DNA from: Nitrospirota bacterium
Lineage (GTDB): Bacteria; Nitrospirota; Leptospirillia; Leptospirillales; Leptospirillaceae
Assembly: GCA_021801345.1 (NCBI GenBank)
Contig: JAJYYA010000041.1
Span: forward strand, 1-64,000
Reading direction: 5' to 3'
DNA: 64,000 nucleotides
Under the pieces are notes generated by a model. That model did no database searches and was not told where the DNA came from. It saw only the letters and a program-made list of their open reading frames with translations. This document shows, one piece after another, positions 53,687-62,771 of the stretch; within the stretch, counting starts at the first letter, position 1, and each line of letters begins with the position of its first letter. The position numbers were made by a program, and so were the translations under genes.

Positions 53687-55666
53687 ATGGGGGATGGCTT
53701 CGATAACGATGAGATGAAGGAGATCGTCCAGGACTTTCTTCAGGAAGCCACGGAGATGCTCGAAGGGCTCGACAATTATTTTGTCCAGCTCGAGAACAAT
53801 CCCGAGGACAAGACGCTCTTAAACGAGATCTTCCGGACTGCGCACAGCATCAAGGGATCTGCCGGCTTCATCAATCTGACCCGGATCGTCGAGGTCGCCC
53901 ACCATGCGGAAAATGTTCTCAACCAGCTCAGAAGCGGCAACATGCGCGCAGAGCCCGCCGTCATCGACATCATTCTCGAGGCGATGGACGCCCTCAAGGT
54001 CCTGGTGAACGAGGTCAAGACCGGGGAGCAGGCCGACGTCGACATCGAGGGGATCAACATGAAACTCGATCTTCTCCTCCAGTGGGGAGAGGATGCCGGT
54101 GCCGGCGACGGATCCGGTGGGGAGCCTTCCGGAGGCGAGGAGATGGCGGCCGCCGTCCGGGAAGAACAGGCGATCGACCGTGTTGCGTCGGCCTCCTCTT
54201 CGGACTCTCAGGCTCCTGCCGCCTCGCATGAGGCTCCTCCCGCCGCCCCTCCCTCTCCTCCTCCCCCGCCGCCGCCCTCCCCGCCGCCTTCTTCCCGGCC
54301 TCAGCCGCCGGAACCCTCCGGTCCCCAGCGCGTCACCCCTGCCGCCTCCCGGGAGGAGGCCCAGGGGGCGGAGGCCCCCGGAGGGGCCAAGGCCGCCGAA
54401 GGCGCCGGAGAGTCCGATCAGACCATCCGAGTCGAGATCAGCCGCCTCGACAGCGTGATGAACTTGGTCGGCGAGCTTGTCCTGGGACGCAACAGGCTTG
54501 TGAAGCTCTCGGGCGACGTCGACGGGGTGGTCGACTTCGAGCAGCGGATCAAGGAGGTGGCCGAGGCGATCTCCCAGCTCAATCGGGTGACGACCGACCT
54601 TCAGACCGCCGTGATCAAGACCCGGATGCAGCCGATCAAGAAGGTCCTGGGGAAGTTTCCCCGCATGGTTCGCGACCTCTCCCGCAAGATGGGAAAGAGT
54701 ATCCGGCTCGAGCTCGTCGGTGAAGAGACCGAGCTCGACAAGTCCGTGATCGAGGAGATCGGCGACCCCTTGGTCCACATCATCCGAAACTCCATCGACC
54801 ACGGAGTCGAACTTCCCGACGACCGCATCGCCCAGGGGAAGGATCCCGAAGGGGTGGTCCGGATCTCCGCCTACCAGGAGGGGAACTCCATCGTTATCGA
54901 GATCGTCGACGACGGCCGGGGAATCGATGTCGAGAAGGTCAAGAAAAAGGCAGTCGAACGGGGGATCCTCACCGAGGCCGACGCCCGGAGGATGACCGAT
55001 GCCGAGGCGGTCAACATCATCTTCCTCCCGGGATTCTCGACGGCGGACAAGGTGACGGACGTCTCGGGCCGGGGCGTGGGAATGGACGTCGTCCGGACCA
55101 ATATCAGCAAGATCAACGGATCGGTGGAGGTCTCGACCCAGAAGGGGCTCGGCTCGACCTTCACGATCCGCCTCCCGCTGACCATCGCCATCATTCAGGC
55201 CCTGATGGTCACCATCCTCCCCGAGACCTATGCGATCCCGCTGGCCAGTGTGGTGGAAACGGTCAAGATTACCGAAAAGGACATCAAGACCATTTCGGGG
55301 AGCGAGGTCTTGAACCTCCGCCAGCAGGTCCTTCCCCTCATCCGCCTGCGGGACGAGTTCAAGGTGCCCCAGGAGGAGGCGGGGAGCACGCCGGCCGGAA
55401 CTTACGTTGTGGTGGTCCAGATCGGATCGAAGAACCTCGGTCTCGTGGTCGATCGCCTTCCCTACCAGGAGGAGGTGGTCATCAAGTCCATGGGGCCCAT
55501 CCTTGCAGGAATCCGCGGGCTCGCGGGGGCGACCATCACCGGGGACGGGAAGGTTGTCATCATTCTCGACGTGGGGGAGATCCTTCAGGATGTCTCGCTT
55601 CGCTTAAAGACGACCTCTCCCCAGATGGGGGCAGGAGAAGCGGCAATGCTGGGCAATGGGGGGTAG
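53687..55666 (+). CDS. cheA: chemotaxis histidine kinase CheA
   Basis: The product has 659 residues. HPt with RTAHSIKGSAGFINL (phospho-His near residue 48), then an extended Pro-rich linker (about 175-240), a dimerisation domain (RLDSVMNLVGELVLGRNRL), a HATPase (HIIRNSIDHGVELPDDR, DDGRGIDVEK, GRGVGMDVVRTNI) and a CheW-like regulatory domain. The CheY-binding P2 domain is not obvious, its place being taken by the linker. Confidence 0.95.
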   Translation: MGDGFDNDEMKEIVQDFLQEATEMLEGLDNYFVQLENNPEDKTLLNEIFRTAHSIKGSAGFINLTRIVEVAHHAENVLNQLRSGNMRAEPAVIDIILEAMDALKVLVNEVKTGEQADVDIEGINMKLDLLLQWGEDAGAGDGSGGEPSGGEEMAAAVREEQAIDRVASASSSDSQAPAASHEAPPAAPPSPPPPPPPSPPPSSRPQPPEPSGPQRVTPAASREEAQGAEAPGGAKAAEGAGESDQTIRVEISRLDSVMNLVGELVLGRNRLVKLSGDVDGVVDFEQRIKEVAEAISQLNRVTTDLQTAVIKTRMQPIKKVLGKFPRMVRDLSRKMGKSIRLELVGEETELDKSVIEEIGDPLVHIIRNSIDHGVELPDDRIAQGKDPEGVVRISAYQEGNSIVIEIVDDGRGIDVEKVKKKAVERGILTEADARRMTDAEAVNIIFLPGFSTADKVTDVSGRGVGMDVVRTNISKINGSVEVSTQKGLGSTFTIRLPLTIAIIQALMVTILPETYAIPLASVVETVKITEKDIKTISGSEVLNLRQQVLPLIRLRDEFKVPQEEAGSTPAGTYVVVVQIGSKNLGLVVDRLPYQEEVVIKSMGPILAGIRGLAGATITGDGKVVIILDVGEILQDVSLRLKTTSPQMGAGEAAMLGNGG

Positions 55667-55750
55667 TCGGCCCTGACAGGGGGGACTCCCTCCTTTCATG
55701 GGGATGGCGGCATTAAGGCCGGGAGTCCGGCCACCACGAGGAGGAAGAAG

Positions 55751-57439
55751 ATGGAGGAACGCAGACAACATCTGCGCATGCGCCTCTCGGTCAAGCTTGG
55801 TGTCGCAACGGCTCTTGCCCTTGTCCTCGTCCTCGGGGTGACCTACACGCTCTTCTACCGGTCGGCCAAGGACGACCTCTCCCGGATCGAGACCGGGAAG
55901 ATGACAATGATGGGCCAGTCGATCGTCCGCGGGCTCGGTACGATCATGTACTCGATCAATGCTCCGGCCCTGTCGCAAAAGCTCGTGGCCGATCAGAAGT
56001 CGTTGCCGGGGGTTGTCCGGGTCCAGGTGCTTCGGCCCGACGGCACCCAGTCCTTCTACGACAATGCCACGATCAACAGGGTCAACGCGTGGCGCCACTA
56101 CAAGGCCTACTCTCCCCGGATGTTTTTCGCCCACCCGGGCCACGACGAGCGGGCGATCGCTCAAAAGGCCCGCTTCCAGGACGTTGTGAAGTATGCCAGG
56201 TCGGCCACCTACAACGAGGTGATCGATGGCAAGCCGGTTTTGACGAGGCTCTTTCCGATCCGGTACGAGAAAAACTGCGCCCTCTGTCATGGCTATGCCT
56301 CCCATGAGCCGACCCTGGCGGTTCTCCGGGTCAGTATGGAGCGGAGCTCCTTCGAGGGGGATCTCTCGAGGCTCAAGCTGCAGGCCGCGGGCTATGCGCT
56401 GGGAACGGTCGGCATCCTTCTTCTGATCCTGACCTTCTTTATCCGAACGATGGCGGTCAGGCCCATCGGGGGGCTCGTCCGGGTCATCGAGCGGACGGCG
56501 GAGGGCGACCTCACCCAGCAGATGGAGAGCCAGGCCGGGGATGAGGTGGGCGACCTCGTCAATCATTTCGGCCGGATGGTCGAACATCTGCGCGACCTGG
56601 TCAAAAAGGTGACCAACGAATCCTCCTGCGTCGAGGTGGGCTCGAAGAATATGATCGGCTCTCTGGAGAATATCCGGGGGAAGGCGACGGCCCAGATGCA
56701 GCAGATCGATTCGGCCAAGAAGGCGGTCGACGATCTGGGACGCTCCCTGGCCGATGTGGCCCAGGTGACGCGCCAGGCCTCCGATCTTTCGATGCGGGCA
56801 AGCCAGGAGGCCAACGCCGGGGGAGAGACCGTCTCCGAGATGGTGCGGGAGCTGAGCCGGATCGAAACGGTGATTCTGGAGGCGGGAGAGAAGATCCTCG
56901 ACCTTGGGAAGAGATCGGATCAGATCTCCCAGATCGTCAACATCATCAATGAAATCGCCGAACAGACCAACCTTCTGGCGCTCAATGCGGCGATCGAAGC
57001 GGCGAGGGCCGGAGAGCAGGGGCGCGGATTTGCCGTGGTGGCCGACGAGGTGCGGAAGCTTGCCGAGCGGACGACCCGCTCCACCCGTGAGATCTCCGAG
57101 ACAATCTCCCAGCTTCAGGGACTGACCGACCAGTCGGTGAAGGTGATGGACCGCGGCTCGAAGGAGATGAAGCTCCTGATCGTCGAGACCCAGAAGACGG
57201 CCGATGTCTTCTCCCGCATTGTGGCATCGGCCTCCGATGTCTCGGGCCGGGTGAACCAGATCGCCGAAAGAACGGGCGAACAGACCCGATCGATCGAGCA
57301 TGTGGGCAAGGTGGTCGACCAGACAGCCCGCGATGCCCGGGAGACGGTCTCAAATGTCACGGAGGCGGTCGATGCCGGAGAGGGCCTTCAGAAGCAGATG
57401 GAAGAGCTCAACTTGTATCTCTCCCGGTTCAAGGTCTAG
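55751..57439 (+). CDS. methyl-accepting chemotaxis protein with periplasmic c-haem (DUF3365/Tll0287-like) domain
   Basis: The product has 562 residues. TM1 ([18 protein letters not shown], about 19-36), a periplasmic domain of about 180 residues, TM2 ([20 protein letters not shown], about 217-236), HAMP, and a complete MCP signalling tip ([42 protein letters not shown]) are present. The periplasmic domain contains NCALCHGYA, a CxxCH c-haem site at Cys176/Cys179/His180, with FFAHPGHDE upstream as in DUF3365 proteins. It is therefore a likely redox- or gas-sensing receptor. It sits between cheA and cheW. Confidence 0.9.
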   Translation: MEERRQHLRMRLSVKLGVATALALVLVLGVTYTLFYRSAKDDLSRIETGKMTMMGQSIVRGLGTIMYSINAPALSQKLVADQKSLPGVVRVQVLRPDGTQSFYDNATINRVNAWRHYKAYSPRMFFAHPGHDERAIAQKARFQDVVKYARSATYNEVIDGKPVLTRLFPIRYEKNCALCHGYASHEPTLAVLRVSMERSSFEGDLSRLKLQAAGYALGTVGILLLILTFFIRTMAVRPIGGLVRVIERTAEGDLTQQMESQAGDEVGDLVNHFGRMVEHLRDLVKKVTNESSCVEVGSKNMIGSLENIRGKATAQMQQIDSAKKAVDDLGRSLADVAQVTRQASDLSMRASQEANAGGETVSEMVRELSRIETVILEAGEKILDLGKRSDQISQIVNIINEIAEQTNLLALNAAIEAARAGEQGRGFAVVADEVRKLAERTTRSTREISETISQLQGLTDQSVKVMDRGSKEMKLLIVETQKTADVFSRIVASASDVSGRVNQIAERTGEQTRSIEHVGKVVDQTARDARETVSNVTEAVDAGEGLQKQMEELNLYLSRFKV

Positions 57440-57469
57440 GGAACGTTTCGCAATCCGAAGGAGCAAGGG

Positions 57470-58015
57470 ATGGAAAAGATGGAAACGGCAGTCGTTCCCG
57501 TGAGCGAGAGAGGAGATCTGGCCGTTGAAAGGACGGCGACTCCCGGCATGGTGGACTTCGGCGAAAGCATTCTTCAGCTCGTCAGCTTCAAGCTGGGCGA
57601 GGAGGAGTATGCGCTCGACGTGATGAATGTACGGGAGATCAACCGGATCTCCGATGTGACCCGGGTCCCGAAGGCCCCCTACTTCGTGGAGGGGGTCATG
57701 AACCTTCGGGGAAAGATCCTGCCGGTCATCAACCTCCGCAAGCGCTTCGGATTTCCTCCGTCGAGCACCGATCCCGAGGAGGCAAGGACGATTGTCGTCT
57801 TCCAGGAGGGGGTCATGGTGGGACTGGCGGTCGACCAGGTCTTTCAGGTCATCCGTATCGGCAGGGACAAGATCGAGAACAACGAGGGAATCGGCCTGGG
57901 CAATGTTCTCGATGCGGTCATGGCGGGGGTGGCCCACCTGGGCGACAGGCTCGTCGTCCTCCTCAATCTCCCGAAATTGCTGGAAACAATCCAGCGCGAT
58001 GCCGGAAGACGGTAG
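57470..58015 (+). CDS. cheW: chemotaxis coupling protein CheW
   Basis: The product has 181 residues and is a CheW fold: QLVSFKLGEEEYALDVMNVREINRISDVTRVPKAPYFVEGVMNLRGKILPVINLRKRFG. It has a 35-residue N-terminal extension. It couples the receptor to CheA, both encoded just upstream. Confidence 0.95.
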   Translation: MEKMETAVVPVSERGDLAVERTATPGMVDFGESILQLVSFKLGEEEYALDVMNVREINRISDVTRVPKAPYFVEGVMNLRGKILPVINLRKRFGFPPSSTDPEEARTIVVFQEGVMVGLAVDQVFQVIRIGRDKIENNEGIGLGNVLDAVMAGVAHLGDRLVVLLNLPKLLETIQRDAGRR

Positions 58016-58042
58016 ATGGCACAGGCAGGCTAGGGGATCCGG

Positions 58043-58837
58043 ATGGATATTACAACGATCCTGGGACTTGTCATCGGGCTCGGGGCGATCCTTCTCGGAG
58101 CGACCCTTGAGGGACTTCCGCTTACGACCATTCTTCAGCCGACGGCGGCGATGATCGTCTTTGGAGGGACCTTCGGGGCGACGCTTCTGCAGTTTCCCCT
58201 GAACTTCATCATCAAGTCTCTCAAGATGGCCCCCCGGATCTTCTTCTCGAAGGCCGCCGATCCGGGTCCCATCATCCAGAAGATCCAGGATCTCTCGAAG
58301 ACGAGCCGGAAGGAAGGGCTTTTAAAGCTCGAGGCCCATCTCGAGGATCCGGAGATCAAGGAGGATCCCTACTTTGCCCGGGGGGTCCGGATGGTGATGG
58401 ACGGAACGGAGATCTCCAAGGTTCGGGAGGCTCTCGAGGTGGAGGCCCACTACATCGAGGAGGAGGAGGGGGTCGTCTACAAGGTCTACGAGTCGATGGG
58501 CGGGTATGCCCCGACCATCGGAATTCTCGGAGCCGTTCTGGGGCTGATCCACGTCATGAGCAACATGGGGGACCCGGCCAAGCTTGCCGAAGGGATCGCC
58601 ACCGCCTTTGTCGCCACGGTCTACGGTGTGGGGTCGGCCAATCTGGCCTACCTCCCCATCGGAGGCAAACTCAAGCTCAAGGGACGGGGCGAGGCGAAGC
58701 TTCGGGAAATCATCGTCGACGGCTTAGTCGGCATCGGTCAGGGAGAGAACCCCGGCATGATCGAGGAGAGGCTCCTGGGATTCCTCAATGATGCCGAGCG
58801 CGTCAAGTACGAACAAACCTACCGGAAGGGCAAGTAG
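58043..58837 (+). CDS. motA: flagellar stator protein MotA
   Basis: The product has 264 residues with four membrane helices: ILGLVIGLGAILLGATLEG and MIVFGGTFGATLLQFPLNF at the start, and GGYAPTIGILGAVLGLIHVM with ATAFVATVYGVGSANLAYLPIG near the end, containing the conserved Pro of APTIG. It forms the ion channel with MotB, encoded next. Confidence 0.95.
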   Translation: MDITTILGLVIGLGAILLGATLEGLPLTTILQPTAAMIVFGGTFGATLLQFPLNFIIKSLKMAPRIFFSKAADPGPIIQKIQDLSKTSRKEGLLKLEAHLEDPEIKEDPYFARGVRMVMDGTEISKVREALEVEAHYIEEEEGVVYKVYESMGGYAPTIGILGAVLGLIHVMSNMGDPAKLAEGIATAFVATVYGVGSANLAYLPIGGKLKLKGRGEAKLREIIVDGLVGIGQGENPGMIEERLLGFLNDAERVKYEQTYRKGK

Positions 58838-58869
58838 CCCCTCCGGTCGAACCGGAGGGGAGGGTTGCC

Positions 58870-59721
58870 ATGGCAAAGAAGGCCAAACACGAGGAGCACG
58901 AAAACCTCGAACGGTGGCTTGTCTCTTACGCCGACTTCATCACCCTCCTTTTTACCTTCTTCGTGATGATGTACGCCATCTCAGCGGTGAACACGGGAAA
59001 GTACAAGGTTCTTTCGAACGCCATTGTCGCGACCTTTACCCACAAGACCGTCACCGCCCACATGCATGTGATCATCCCTCACAGCCGGGTCACGCCCGGA
59101 AAGGCCAATCCCAAGGTCAAGACCGTCCTCTTTCGCGCGATGCAGCTCGTCCAGGACAAGTCCTCCTCGCACGGGGCATTGAAGGTCGTCAAGTCGAGCG
59201 AGGGGATCCGCATTCAGATCCAGGCGGCCTTTCTCTTCCGGACGGGACGTGCGAGCGTCCGAAAGCAGGCGCTTCCCGTTCTCAAGAACATCGCCGCCCT
59301 TCTCACCAAGACAAAGAGGGATATCCGGGTCGAGGGCCATACCGACAATGTCCCGATCCACGGCCGCTACAAGAACAACTGGGTCCTCTCCTCGATGCGG
59401 GCTGTCAATGTTCTGACGACCCTGATCGGACAGGGACCCCTCGATCCCCATCGCGGGAGCGCCGCCGGCTATGGAGAGTATCGACCCTTGGTCCCCAATA
59501 CGACCCCCGAAAATCGTCAGAAGAACCGACGGGTCGAGATCGTGGTGCTCAAGGAGAAGCAGCCGGATGCCGGACCGTCTCCGGAGCCGATTCCGGCGGT
59601 CACCTCGCCGCTTGAGGGGATTGCGCCGACCGATATGGGGGGAGGCGGAGCCTCTGCCTCCCCCTCCTCTCCCGCTCCGGTCCCTCCGGTTCCGACCGAG
59701 CTTCCGGCGCCGAAAATTTGA
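58870..59721 (+). CDS. motB: flagellar stator protein MotB
   Basis: The product has 283 residues. One membrane helix contains the ion-binding Asp in SYADFITLLFTFFVMMYAIS. A plug segment follows, then an OmpA-type peptidoglycan domain (RVEGHTDNVPIHGRYKNNWVLSSMRAVNV, NRRVEIVV). The Pro/Ala-rich tail after residue 230 is long. The ion type cannot be fixed from sequence alone. Confidence 0.94.
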   Translation: MAKKAKHEEHENLERWLVSYADFITLLFTFFVMMYAISAVNTGKYKVLSNAIVATFTHKTVTAHMHVIIPHSRVTPGKANPKVKTVLFRAMQLVQDKSSSHGALKVVKSSEGIRIQIQAAFLFRTGRASVRKQALPVLKNIAALLTKTKRDIRVEGHTDNVPIHGRYKNNWVLSSMRAVNVLTTLIGQGPLDPHRGSAAGYGEYRPLVPNTTPENRQKNRRVEIVVLKEKQPDAGPSPEPIPAVTSPLEGIAPTDMGGGGASASPSSPAPVPPVPTELPAPKI

Positions 59722-59733
59722 GGGAGGTCGTCC

Positions 59734-60054
59734 ATGGCCATTCTTCCTGTTGTGGGTCTCGAGCAGGTGATTGCACAGTCGCCGGCGCTGCTCTCGGAGA
59801 GGGTCCGCGAACAAAAGAAAGAGGAGGGGCGTCCTGAAGAAGCGACCCCTCGGCGCTCCGGAGAGAGTCCTGAGCCCCCGCCCGTCGAGGGAGTCCGTCC
59901 TGTCTCCCCTGTCGGGGAAAATGACGGGACGGGAGAGAATGTGGAGAAAGAGGAGGAAACGGAGTATCCTGTCGGAAAGAACGGACGTTTTTCCGGAAAG
60001 GGCGGAAGTCGCGGGAGAAAGATGCCCCGCCACCGCCTCGATATCGAGGCCTGA
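59734..60054 (+). CDS. small charged hypothetical protein in the motility operon
   Basis: The product has 106 residues. AILPVVGLEQVIAQSPALLSERVREQKKE at the start is helical; the remainder is Pro/Glu/Gly-rich and disordered, ending in RGRKMPRHRLDIEA. No family is recognised. It lies 12 bases after motB and touches the next gene. Its position among flagellar genes is the only functional hint. Confidence 0.55.
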   Translation: MAILPVVGLEQVIAQSPALLSERVREQKKEEGRPEEATPRRSGESPEPPPVEGVRPVSPVGENDGTGENVEKEEETEYPVGKNGRFSGKGGSRGRKMPRHRLDIEA

Positions 60055-60686
60055 TGACGGGAGAGAGGATGGGGCTTTCGGAATTTGAGGTGATCACCGG
60101 CATGGTCGAGGCAGTCCTGATCATTATGGGAGTTGTCCTCATGGTACGCCTCCGCATGCTCCGCAAGGCCGTGCGAACCCGGAACAGGATCGGGACCGAC
60201 GAGAGCCCTTCTTTTCAGGACAATCCCCGAGACTCCTCTGTCGCTTCCGCCGGGTTGCGGGAGGAGGAAGAGGCCTTCCGGAAGGAGCAGGGCAGGGAGA
60301 GGAAACGCTTTGAGTCCCTGATCCGGGATGCCGAGAAGATGCGGGCAGAGCTCCAGGTTCTTTTCTACGACATCGAGTCGCTGGTCGATGAGCTTGGCCG
60401 CATGCGGGAGGCGGCCCCTTCGTCTCCTCGCCCCGCGGAGCCGGGAAGTCCTGTCCCCCCAGCCGGAGAGGAGGGAGGGGGCATGTTCATTCTTCCCGAC
60501 GATGACGAGGTCGCCCGCGGGATCCCACCCCTCGGAGCTTCCGACAGGGACAGGCCGCTCAAGGAGACGGTTCTCGCCCTTTCCCGGGAAGGGCATTCCG
60601 TTCCCGAGATTGCCCAGGCGATCGGACGAAGCGAGGGAGAGGTCTCCTTTCTTTTGTCCATGGAGAGGGTCGGCCAGTCCAGCTAG
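60054..60686 (+). CDS. membrane-anchored coiled-coil protein with C-terminal HTH-like motif (SwrB/DUF6115-like layout)
   Basis: The product has 210 residues. One N-terminal membrane helix (MVEAVLIIMGVVLMVRLRML) is followed by a coiled coil (REEEEAFRKEQGRERKRFESLIRDAEKMRAEL), a Pro-rich linker and the C-terminal KETVLALSREGHSVPEIAQAIGRSEGEVSFLLSM, an HTH-like motif seen in flagellar-operon proteins of the SwrB/DUF6115 kind. ATG 60054 overlaps the upstream stop; ATG 60069 after GGGAGAGAGG is possible. Confidence 0.6.
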   Translation: MTGERMGLSEFEVITGMVEAVLIIMGVVLMVRLRMLRKAVRTRNRIGTDESPSFQDNPRDSSVASAGLREEEEAFRKEQGRERKRFESLIRDAEKMRAELQVLFYDIESLVDELGRMREAAPSSPRPAEPGSPVPPAGEEGGGMFILPDDDEVARGIPPLGASDRDRPLKETVLALSREGHSVPEIAQAIGRSEGEVSFLLSMERVGQSS

Positions 60687-60792
60687 TCCGGCCAGGGGAG
60701 CAAAGGCCTGAGGGAAGGGGCCAATGTCTCGTGCGCACCCCCCTTCCGGAAGAGCTCTCCCGGGAATCTTCCTCAATCACGCAGGGAGGATC

Positions 60793-61692
60793 ATGGATCC
60801 TGTCGGACAAAGCCAGTCTCCTCCCTCCCCGCCCCGGGACTCGAGGCCCTTCGAGCTGCTGTTCTGGCTCCTCGACCTCTCGAAGGCGGCTCTTCCCCGC
60901 GGGACGGTCAAGACCTCCCTCTCTCCGGAGATCCTCGCGAAGGCCTTCTTCGGCGGGGATTCTCCCGGTCCCCTTCGCTTCCTTCCGCTTCCCCCCGGCC
61001 CCGCAAAACTCCTTGAGAAAATGCTCGACTCCGCCTCTTCTTCAACCAAAAAGAGTTCGATCGACGTGGTGGTTGTGCGCAAGGAGAACCACCTGGAGTG
61101 GCTCTTCTCCTCAAAGGGAGGGGGTCTCCGTTTTGTCTCGCCTCTCCTTCGCTCCCGGCATGAGGCCATCGGCCTCGAACCGAGTGATCTTGGCACCGGA
61201 GAGAGCCCCCCCGCCTCTCCTTCCCCTCCCGTCGACAAGGGGAGTCCCTGGCAGTCCGGATCTCTCCCGTCTCTTCCGGAGGAGGGTCGGAGCGAGGAGT
61301 CGGTCAATGAACGAGGAGCCCTCAGAAGCCATGGGAGCCTCGGGGCGGGGCCGGTCGTGGCATGGCCGGCCTATCTTCCGGGGCGGACGATCGAGTTTTC
61401 GGTCCGCTGGTATGTTCCCGAGGGGGAGGGCGGGGAGGAGGGAAGAGCCATCAGCTTCACCCTCGACATTCCCTGGGAGGGCCCCGACGGAAACTCTCCC
61501 AAAGAGTCCGTCCGCCTGATGGGGCAATTTCTCCCGAAGGGGGAGATGACCCTTTCAGGACGGGCTCTCCCTCAGTCGTTCTGCGACCACGTGGAAGCCC
61601 GAGGCCCGCTTCTCAAGCAGAGCCTTCGCGTCTACCCCGGGATCGATCTGACTCTCCGGCTGACGGGGAAGGGCTCGGGAGGTCCGGCATGA
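60793..61692 (+). CDS. FliK-like (YlqG-type) protein, tentative
   Basis: The product has 299 residues. The N-terminal 60 residues contain a helix (RPFELLFWLLDLSKAAL). The middle is Pro/Ser/Gly-rich and disordered. The C-terminal domain (YLPGRTIEFSVRWYVPEG, ISFTLDIPWEGP, MGQFLPKGEMTLSGRALPQ, ARGPLLKQSLRVY) has the strand-helix order of FliK C-domains. It overlaps the stand-alone FlhB C-domain gene, reminiscent of the Bacillus ylqG-ylqH pair. The start is uncertain: ATG 60793 after GGGAGGA, or ATG 60724. Confidence 0.5.
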   Translation: MDPVGQSQSPPSPPRDSRPFELLFWLLDLSKAALPRGTVKTSLSPEILAKAFFGGDSPGPLRFLPLPPGPAKLLEKMLDSASSSTKKSSIDVVVVRKENHLEWLFSSKGGGLRFVSPLLRSRHEAIGLEPSDLGTGESPPASPSPPVDKGSPWQSGSLPSLPEEGRSEESVNERGALRSHGSLGAGPVVAWPAYLPGRTIEFSVRWYVPEGEGGEEGRAISFTLDIPWEGPDGNSPKESVRLMGQFLPKGEMTLSGRALPQSFCDHVEARGPLLKQSLRVYPGIDLTLRLTGKGSGGPA

Positions 61693-62015
61693 CGCCGGAG
61701 GCGGAAAACGCGAAAGGCGATCCGCCGGAGAGTCCGGAGCGGATGAGTCTTTCGATCGCACTGCGCTATCTTCCGGGAGTCGACGAGGCGCCGATCGTTC
61801 TTGTGAGCGGGCAGGGAGAGATCGCCCGGGGGATCGTCCTTCTGGCCAAAAGCCTCAGGATCCCCGTGGTCTCGGAGCCCGACCTCTCCCGAAAGCTTCT
61901 TCGGGTGCCTCCGGGCCATCCCGTCCCCGAGGAGCTCTATGAAGCCGTCGCCGTGATCCTGGCGGCCCTCTTTGTTTCGGGGAGCCCGCCTCAGCCCGGG
62001 AAGGGGAGCGTGTAG
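61689..62015 (+). CDS. stand-alone FlhB C-terminal-domain protein (YlqH/FlhX-like)
   Basis: The product has 108 residues. SIALRYLPGVDEAPIVLVSGQGEIARGIVLLAKSLRIPVVSEPDLSRKLLRVPPGHPVPEELYEAVAVILAALF matches the cytosolic part of FlhB/EscU after the cleavage site, but no membrane domain or NPTH is present. Such proteins can replace the FlhB C-fragment in export-specificity control. The ATG overlaps the upstream stop (ATGA). Confidence 0.82.
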   Translation: MTPEAENAKGDPPESPERMSLSIALRYLPGVDEAPIVLVSGQGEIARGIVLLAKSLRIPVVSEPDLSRKLLRVPPGHPVPEELYEAVAVILAALFVSGSPPQPGKGSV

Positions 62016-62093
62016 CCTCGGTGGCGTTATTAAGACAGATCGCCTCCTTTGGTCCCTTTTCCAAAGATCCCTTCTTCTGATAGACTTTTCCCC

Positions 62094-62735
62094 ATGGAAA
62101 CCCTTTCTCTCCCGATGCTTGTCGATCATCTGCGAAGGCTTTTGGGCCTTTCCTACCGAGATCTGGCGAATCTGGCCGAGATACCGGCCCCCTCGAACAT
62201 CCGGGAGTGGGTCCGGGGCCTCCCCTCGCGCCTTTCGAGCGAGCGTCAGCGGCGTGTTCTCGCAGCGGTAGGAATTGAGAGCCGGACAGGGGCTCTTTGT
62301 CCCGGGATCCACCGTTGGAGAATGACCGGCGAGACGCTTCGCCTTCTCCCGTCGCTTCTTGAGACCTTCTCGGCGCCTCACGCGACGCTCTCCCTTGCCC
62401 GTCCTCAAAAGGAGCAGGGTCTGTTCGCCCGTTCGGCACTCCTCCTCTCCTGGGACGATGTCCGGGTGATCCTTCTTTCGGACGGAACTCCCGAGACGGA
62501 GCCCGCCTCGCTTGTCCGCCACATTCCGGGCGCTGTCCCGACAGCGAGAGAGACGCTTCTCTCCGGAGAGGAGATGACTCTTCTGGAAGACCCGGCGCTT
62601 TCCCCCGAACGTCTCGATGCGCTCATGCGGCAAGGCTCCCAAACGACTGGGGCGTGGACCTTCGAGCGGCTCTTCGAGCGACTTTGGGCCGAAGGAATCG
62701 AGCCTGCCGAGGCGGCGCGACGGCTGGGGTTCTAA
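62094..62735 (+). CDS. hypothetical protein with HTH-like N-terminus
   Basis: The product has 213 residues. LVDHLRRLLGLSYRDLANLAEIPAPSNIREWVRG resembles an XRE-type helix-turn-helix; the C-terminus FERLFERLWAEGIEPAEAARRLGF is a second HTH-like segment. The middle is not recognised. No strong ribosome site precedes the ATG. First gene after the flagellar block. Confidence 0.5.
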   Translation: METLSLPMLVDHLRRLLGLSYRDLANLAEIPAPSNIREWVRGLPSRLSSERQRRVLAAVGIESRTGALCPGIHRWRMTGETLRLLPSLLETFSAPHATLSLARPQKEQGLFARSALLLSWDDVRVILLSDGTPETEPASLVRHIPGAVPTARETLLSGEEMTLLEDPALSPERLDALMRQGSQTTGAWTFERLFERLWAEGIEPAEAARRLGF

Positions 62736-62771
62736 AAGCCTGATTTTTGTCGATAATCCAAGGAGGGAAAG

